A stretch of DNA of 64,000 nt from Hyphomicrobiales bacterium (GTDB lineage: Bacteria > Pseudomonadota > Alphaproteobacteria > Rhizobiales > Rhizobiaceae). How positions within the stretch are numbered: the stretch's first letter is position 1; every line of letters starts with the position of its first letter. Under the pieces are notes generated by a model. That model ran no database searches. It was not told the origin of the DNA and saw nothing but the letters and a program-made list of their open reading frames with translations. A program made the position numbers and the translations under genes. Of this stretch, positions 60,569 to 64,000 are shown piece by piece. The stretch is from NCBI GenBank assembly GCA_900469615.1, contig UBYA01000031.1, positions 1 to 64,000 on the forward strand. Direction: 5' to 3'.

Positions 60569-62248
60569 ATGACCAGCTTTTCCTTCCACGCACAGGTCGC
60601 CGCGCAGGCTATCGAGAAGGTCGGCCGACTTTTCAACGCCTCGATCGACGATATTCTCAACGAACTGCTCCAGAATGCCCGGCGCGCTGGCGCCGCAAAG
60701 GTCCTGATCGACCAGATCGACGATCCTCGGTTCGGTCCGGCAATCCGCGTCGCCGATGATGGCGCGGGCCTCGCCGACCCCCGCTCGCTCTTTTCGCTCG
60801 GTCAGAGCGAATGGTCGACGGCCTTGTCCCAGTCGGAGGACGCCGCCGGCATGGGCTTCTTCTCCCTCGCCAATCGCGGGGCGATGATAGTCGCCCAGCA
60901 GAAAGGCACCGAACACGCCTGGACCATAGCGGCAACGCCCGATGCCTTTCACGGCAAGGAGCCCGTCACGGTCGACGTCGGGCCAGATGGCCATCAAGGC
61001 GTGATGGTCATCTTTCCCGAGAGGAAGGGCGAAAATCTCGCCGGTGCTGTCCGCGTCGCTTCCCGCCACTTCCCTGTTCCGGTCATTTTCAACGGCGAGG
61101 AAATGCCTTCCTCCGACTTCCTCGAAACGGCGGATCATGTCGAGGAATGGAATGGGATTCGGATCGGGATCTTTGGTCATGATCAGGTCCGCCACAACGT
61201 CGATAACGCCAACTTTCATGGCGTAACGCTGAAGATCAATCTGCCTGAACTTCATCAAGCCTGGCATCGAACCCTTTTTGCGAGGATCGATGTGGTCGAT
61301 TGTGCCCACCTCAAGCTTGTGCTTCCCGCACGCAAGGACATCGTGCGTGATGCGATGTATGACGCACTTATCGAGGAGATCAATCGGCTGTATTTTCGGA
61401 TGGTCGCGGCAAGCGGCGCGCATAGCCTGACGTTCCAGGACTATCAGCGTGGTCGGATATTTGGCATCGATCTTAAGGAAGCAGCGCCATTTCTGCGACC
61501 CCACGTTGTTTCCTTCGCCGACGCCGGCCGCAATGTCTACGTCGCACCCCAGAAAGTGCCGGCGGCCGCTTTTGTCTACGAGGGAGCCGGTCCGCCCGAA
61601 GAGCAGACCGTTGCTCGCGCATTGGCGAGGCTCGATCACGCTCCCCTGCTTTTCGAGCCGTACCATCCTTTTACTGGGTATACCTGGTACGACGAGATTT
61701 CTCGCATGCTGGTTAAATCGTACCGAATGGAGATCGATGGCGAGGTCGAGGAAGCTCACCCTTGTGACCTGTTCTGCCGGAAGGGACGGCCCGATCGTCT
61801 CACAATCCTTCTGGAAATTACGGAAACGGAGCACCCGGAACGGGCGCTCGAAACAGACCTGATCGTCGTGGGACCGGAGTATGGATCGCTGGATGAGATG
61901 GAGATTCTGGTGACGAAGCAGTCGGCCATCACGCCGTCGGAGCTGACGACCTTCCTTATCGATGCGCTCTTTTCTCCTTCGGATGATGCAGATGCCGGCT
62001 CCTACGAGCAGCAGCAGGAATGGTTCTCCGACGAGGCAGAGGATCTGAGCATCGCCTTGCTGGAAACCGAACATGCCGCCGATTTGAATGCGATCGTGCG
62101 CGTCGTCGAGCGCGATTTGGTTTGGCGCGTGCCTCGCGAGGGAGCGTTCCTGATCAGGATCGACGATCGGAAGGTCTCGGTAGAGGGCTTTTCATCGGCA
62201 GGCGATGAACGAGCTTCTCCATCCCCTGCTTCGCGGACAGCGACCTAG
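60569..62248 (+). CDS. GHKL (Hsp90-like) ATPase of plasmid type
   Basis: A 559-residue protein with an N-terminal GHKL ATPase fold: N-box ILNELLQNARRAGA (Glu and Asn for Mg-ATP), G1 box VADDGAGLADP and G2 box EDAAGMGFFSLANRGAMIV. The remaining 350 residues resemble no named effector; the end is acidic. The ATPase core resembles Hsp90/MutL-like proteins, but the length and C-terminus do not. It stays in one transcription unit with DUF932. It may be a plasmid maintenance or anti-defence factor; this is inference. Confidence 0.75.
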   Translation: MTSFSFHAQVAAQAIEKVGRLFNASIDDILNELLQNARRAGAAKVLIDQIDDPRFGPAIRVADDGAGLADPRSLFSLGQSEWSTALSQSEDAAGMGFFSLANRGAMIVAQQKGTEHAWTIAATPDAFHGKEPVTVDVGPDGHQGVMVIFPERKGENLAGAVRVASRHFPVPVIFNGEEMPSSDFLETADHVEEWNGIRIGIFGHDQVRHNVDNANFHGVTLKINLPELHQAWHRTLFARIDVVDCAHLKLVLPARKDIVRDAMYDALIEEINRLYFRMVAASGAHSLTFQDYQRGRIFGIDLKEAAPFLRPHVVSFADAGRNVYVAPQKVPAAAFVYEGAGPPEEQTVARALARLDHAPLLFEPYHPFTGYTWYDEISRMLVKSYRMEIDGEVEEAHPCDLFCRKGRPDRLTILLEITETEHPERALETDLIVVGPEYGSLDEMEILVTKQSAITPSELTTFLIDALFSPSDDADAGSYEQQQEWFSDEAEDLSIALLETEHAADLNAIVRVVERDLVWRVPREGAFLIRIDDRKVSVEGFSSAGDERASPSPASRTAT

Positions 62249-62288
62249 CGCTCGCCCGAGACGTACGAGCATTCCTCTCCCCTTAGTC

Positions 62289-62310
62289 AACCTGGCCGTC
62301 GTGCCGGGTT
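62289..62310 (+). repeat. Hairpin upstream of the gene at 62337
   Basis: Stem AACCTGGC (62289-62296) / GCCGGGTT (62303-62310), loop CGTCGT, with one G-T pair, then TCTCGCATTCTC. It belongs to the same family as those at 57540 and 58010. Confidence 0.6.
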
Positions 62311-62336
62311 TCTCGCATTCTCGGAAACGTATTCCC

Positions 62337-63224
62337 ATGACCAATCTCGAAACCCAGATCTATATCCATCCGCCAATCCCGCTTGCCGATGTCACGCCAC
62401 TCGAAAAGCTCGTCCTGAGTCATGTGCTCGAATGTAGCGAGACCGAAGCCGGGCTTGTCATGTTCACCGACGTCGGCCCGATCAATCCGATCAGTGTCAA
62501 ACGGCAGGCGCTTCTCGACGCCTTTCGCGCCTCCACGTCGCAAGCAAACAGCGCGCTCAATGCCTTCATCGGCAATCGCATTCTCGCGTTGTTGCCAACG
62601 TCGCCAGACGGCGAGGATCTGGATATCTATGTCGAGGTCGATCTGAGCGAATTCCCTTGGCAGTTCATCGTGCAGGACATTGTCGCGCGGTCGCCGAGCC
62701 TGACGGAAATGACGGTGATCCAATGGATGAACCATCCGTCACAGCGGCCGGAGACCTATGGCGCCAGCGTTTCGCTCATCACCGGCAAAGGCATCCATCA
62801 TGCGACCAGCGAGGAGTTGCTCAATCGGTTCCGTTCGCAGGATCGCGCGCTCGTGCCGCCGGCCGCGCCGGTTTCGCCGGTGGACGCTACTCCGGTGGTC
62901 GCCGCATCGCGCTCTTTCACCGTCGGCGAGATGGAGACGGCACTCTGCATCTGGGAGGCCATGCTTTATTTCCGTGGCCTTCATGAGGATCACCGTTCGG
63001 TGCCCGATGGTGTTGTCCACATGTCGGAATTGTGGGATGCGGCCGGTTGGCAGGCCATGCGAACGCATGTCCGGGCAATCGTACCCCTCGTAGAGGAAGC
63101 GTACACTGCTCTCTCGGACGCTTTGGAGGAGGGCGGATTTACCTTCGATTTCGATTTCGTTCCCGCTGTCGTCGGAGCGTTGGACTGGTCCGAATACGGG
63201 CCACATCGCGATGGCGAGCCCTAG
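62337..63224 (+). CDS. Plasmid protein of unknown function
   Basis: A 295-residue protein (MTNLETQIYIHPPIPLADVT...). It has an alpha/beta first half (VMFTDVGPINPISVKRQALL; LDIYVEVDLSEFPWQFIVQD) and a helical C-terminal half (MAETALCIWEAMLYFRG-like GEMETALCIWEAMLYFRGLH). The open frame extends upstream to 62205 over the previous gene's 3' end, but the ATG at 62337 lies right after the hairpin. No family is recognised. Confidence 0.65.
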   Translation: MTNLETQIYIHPPIPLADVTPLEKLVLSHVLECSETEAGLVMFTDVGPINPISVKRQALLDAFRASTSQANSALNAFIGNRILALLPTSPDGEDLDIYVEVDLSEFPWQFIVQDIVARSPSLTEMTVIQWMNHPSQRPETYGASVSLITGKGIHHATSEELLNRFRSQDRALVPPAAPVSPVDATPVVAASRSFTVGEMETALCIWEAMLYFRGLHEDHRSVPDGVVHMSELWDAAGWQAMRTHVRAIVPLVEEAYTALSDALEEGGFTFDFDFVPAVVGALDWSEYGPHRDGEP

Positions 63225-63242
63225 GAATTTCTGGAAACCGTC

Positions 63243-63323
63243 ATGGCGTCGGTCGCCGGCCGCCGACGGGACATCGCCACCGCAGCGCTCGCTATCGATC
63301 AGCTGTTCACCGAGAAGTCCTGA
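63243..63323 (+). CDS. Very short ORF
   Basis: A 26-codon frame (MASVAGRRRDIATAALAIDQ...) between two plasmid genes. It has a moderate start (GGAAACCGTC) and may be the remnant of a longer gene. Confidence 0.2.
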   Translation: MASVAGRRRDIATAALAIDQLFTEKS

Positions 63324-63346
63324 CGCCAGATCATGGAGGCGATGCC

Positions 63347-63658
63347 ATGTCGAAAATCAATGATCCTGAGAACTTTCGAGGCCGCGTTGCCTATGCCGCC
63401 CAAGTGATTGCCCGCGGCGGCGCGAACAGGCGGATATTCGATAGCTGCTTCGAGAATTACGATGGCGACGAGGTCGCTGTCGCCGTCCTGCGCCGCTCGC
63501 GGAAGAATCCCAAGCTGGCGGCGAACCTCGCCAAATACCTGAACCTGGCCCTTGCGGAGGAATGCGATCGGCGGATGGCCGATATTCCGACCCGCAAGCT
63601 GCCGGAGGCGGCACGACAGTCGCGCCAGCGTGCAAACGCGCGCCGGGCGAGCGAATAG
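63347..63658 (+). CDS. Small basic plasmid protein
   Basis: A 103-residue protein starting MSKINDPENFRGRVAYAAQV, preceded by GGAGGCGATGCC. It is helical and basic at the C-terminus (EAARQSRQRANARRASE), which would suit nucleic-acid binding. No family is recognised with confidence. Longer frames upstream lack the ribosome binding site. Confidence 0.6.
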   Translation: MSKINDPENFRGRVAYAAQVIARGGANRRIFDSCFENYDGDEVAVAVLRRSRKNPKLAANLAKYLNLALAEECDRRMADIPTRKLPEAARQSRQRANARRASE

Positions 63659-63712
63659 CCCGATCACCCTAATCGATCACCCAAACCAACCCGACCGAAG
63701 AAACTGTCGATG

Positions 63713-63730
63713 GGGCCAAGTCTCTGGCCC
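63713..63730 (+). repeat. Hairpin before the last gene
   Basis: Stem GGGCCA (63713-63718) / TGGCCC (63725-63730) with loop AGTCTC, 29 bp upstream of the next ATG. It occupies the same position as the hairpin family with a different sequence. Confidence 0.4.
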
Positions 63731-63759
63731 GTCGATGCACGCGGTCGCGAGGAGACCCC

Positions 63760-64000
63760 ATGTTCCAGACAGAATCTCTCACACCCATGCAATCGGGACG
63801 CCTGAATGTTGCGCTTGACCGACCGTATCGTTTCGATGGTGTCGTCAAGACGCTGCGCGCTCATATCGAGGAATTGGCCGCGTCAGGCCCGCTGGATCTC
63901 ACCGAAGGCGACGGGATGATCGACTACTCCCGCACCCACTTCAATCGGCTCGGTTCCTTCAAGGAGCAGGATGCCTATATCGCTCGCCTCAAGGCAAAAC
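63760..64000 (+). CDS. Start of a further plasmid gene, cut by the window end
   Basis: From the ATG at 63760, behind GAGGAGACCCC, the frame is open to the last base: MFQTESLTPMQSGRLNVALD, then RPYRFDGVVKTLRAHIEELA and IDYSRTHFNRLGSFKEQDAY. The product is partial (80 residues) and not recognised. It continues the plasmid block on the same strand. Confidence 0.6.
   Translation, partial: MFQTESLTPMQSGRLNVALDRPYRFDGVVKTLRAHIEELAASGPLDLTEGDGMIDYSRTHFNRLGSFKEQDAYIARLKAK

Noticed and set aside
59276..62074. 932-codon open frame on the minus strand
   Set aside because: It lies opposite the DUF932 and GHKL genes, which have family motifs and proper starts. Its product is Arg/Gly/Asp-rich without motifs; it is a mirror of GC-rich codon use.

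Overview
The window looks like an accessory replicon (plasmid or chromid) of a Rhizobiaceae-type alphaproteobacterium (Rhizobium/Agrobacterium/Sinorhizobium relatives). The reasons are the GC-rich coding style, a nar island with NnrR/DNR-like regulators, HWE-type histidine kinases, several GGAAC...GTT promoters of the alphaproteobacterial general stress sigma factor (EcfG) type, small DUF982, DUF2934, DUF1810 and DUF2188 genes, and a terminal block built around a 700-residue ParB-like protein typical of rhizobial plasmids. No rRNA, tRNA, CRISPR array or replication origin was seen.

Layout. 0-2 kb: a decayed IS630-family element. 2-7.4 kb: RNA ligase rtcB and its sigma54 activator rtcR, divergent, with a sigma54 promoter in front of rtcB, then an orphan nucleotidyltransferase-like protein. 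7.7-12.6 kb: a catabolic/transport cluster (VOC protein, FAD-dependent amine oxidase, fused permease-ATPase, periplasmic binding protein, CGNR zinc-finger regulator) with a perfect 12-bp inverted repeat upstream of the binding-protein gene. 12.9-24.6 kb: a nitrate respiration island with two Crp/Fnr regulators, a membrane protein and truncated globin, narK, narGHJI, a cytoplasmic PpiC-type foldase and a small protein. Matching TTGCG-type boxes precede both the globin operon and narK.

24.6-31.3 kb is a patchwork: an AraC-GyrI pseudogene, a secreted ClpP-like protein, IS3 and DUF2252 remnants, and small stress genes, including an Hsp20 gene with a ROSE-like RNA thermometer. 31.3-35.1 kb encodes a giant CheB-CheR-PAS-HWE kinase and its single-domain response regulator. 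35.1-39.1 kb has a truncated trehalohydrolase gene abutting an adenylate cyclase remnant, an alpha-glucosidase, and two stress-type genes behind an EcfG-like promoter. 39.2-41.6 kb pairs a BLUF photoreceptor with an EAL phosphodiesterase carrying a degenerate GGDEF domain. 41.9-47.8 kb is a four-gene operon: hybrid kinase, CheR, CheB, REC-HWE kinase.

48-52.4 kb carries small genes, stress-type promoters, a cold-shock protein, a stand-alone LigD phosphoesterase and a VapBC toxin-antitoxin pair with a repeated operator. 52.6-54.1 kb is an IS110-family insertion next to a 5'-truncated gene. 54.4-64 kb is the plasmid block: DUF6884, ParB-like, small genes, DUF5983, DUF932, a GHKL ATPase and unknown proteins. 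It is all on one strand, and many of its genes are preceded by members of a recurring GC-rich hairpin family. Together the content suggests redox/nitrate adaptation plus general stress and light sensing, on a backbone that has taken several insertions.
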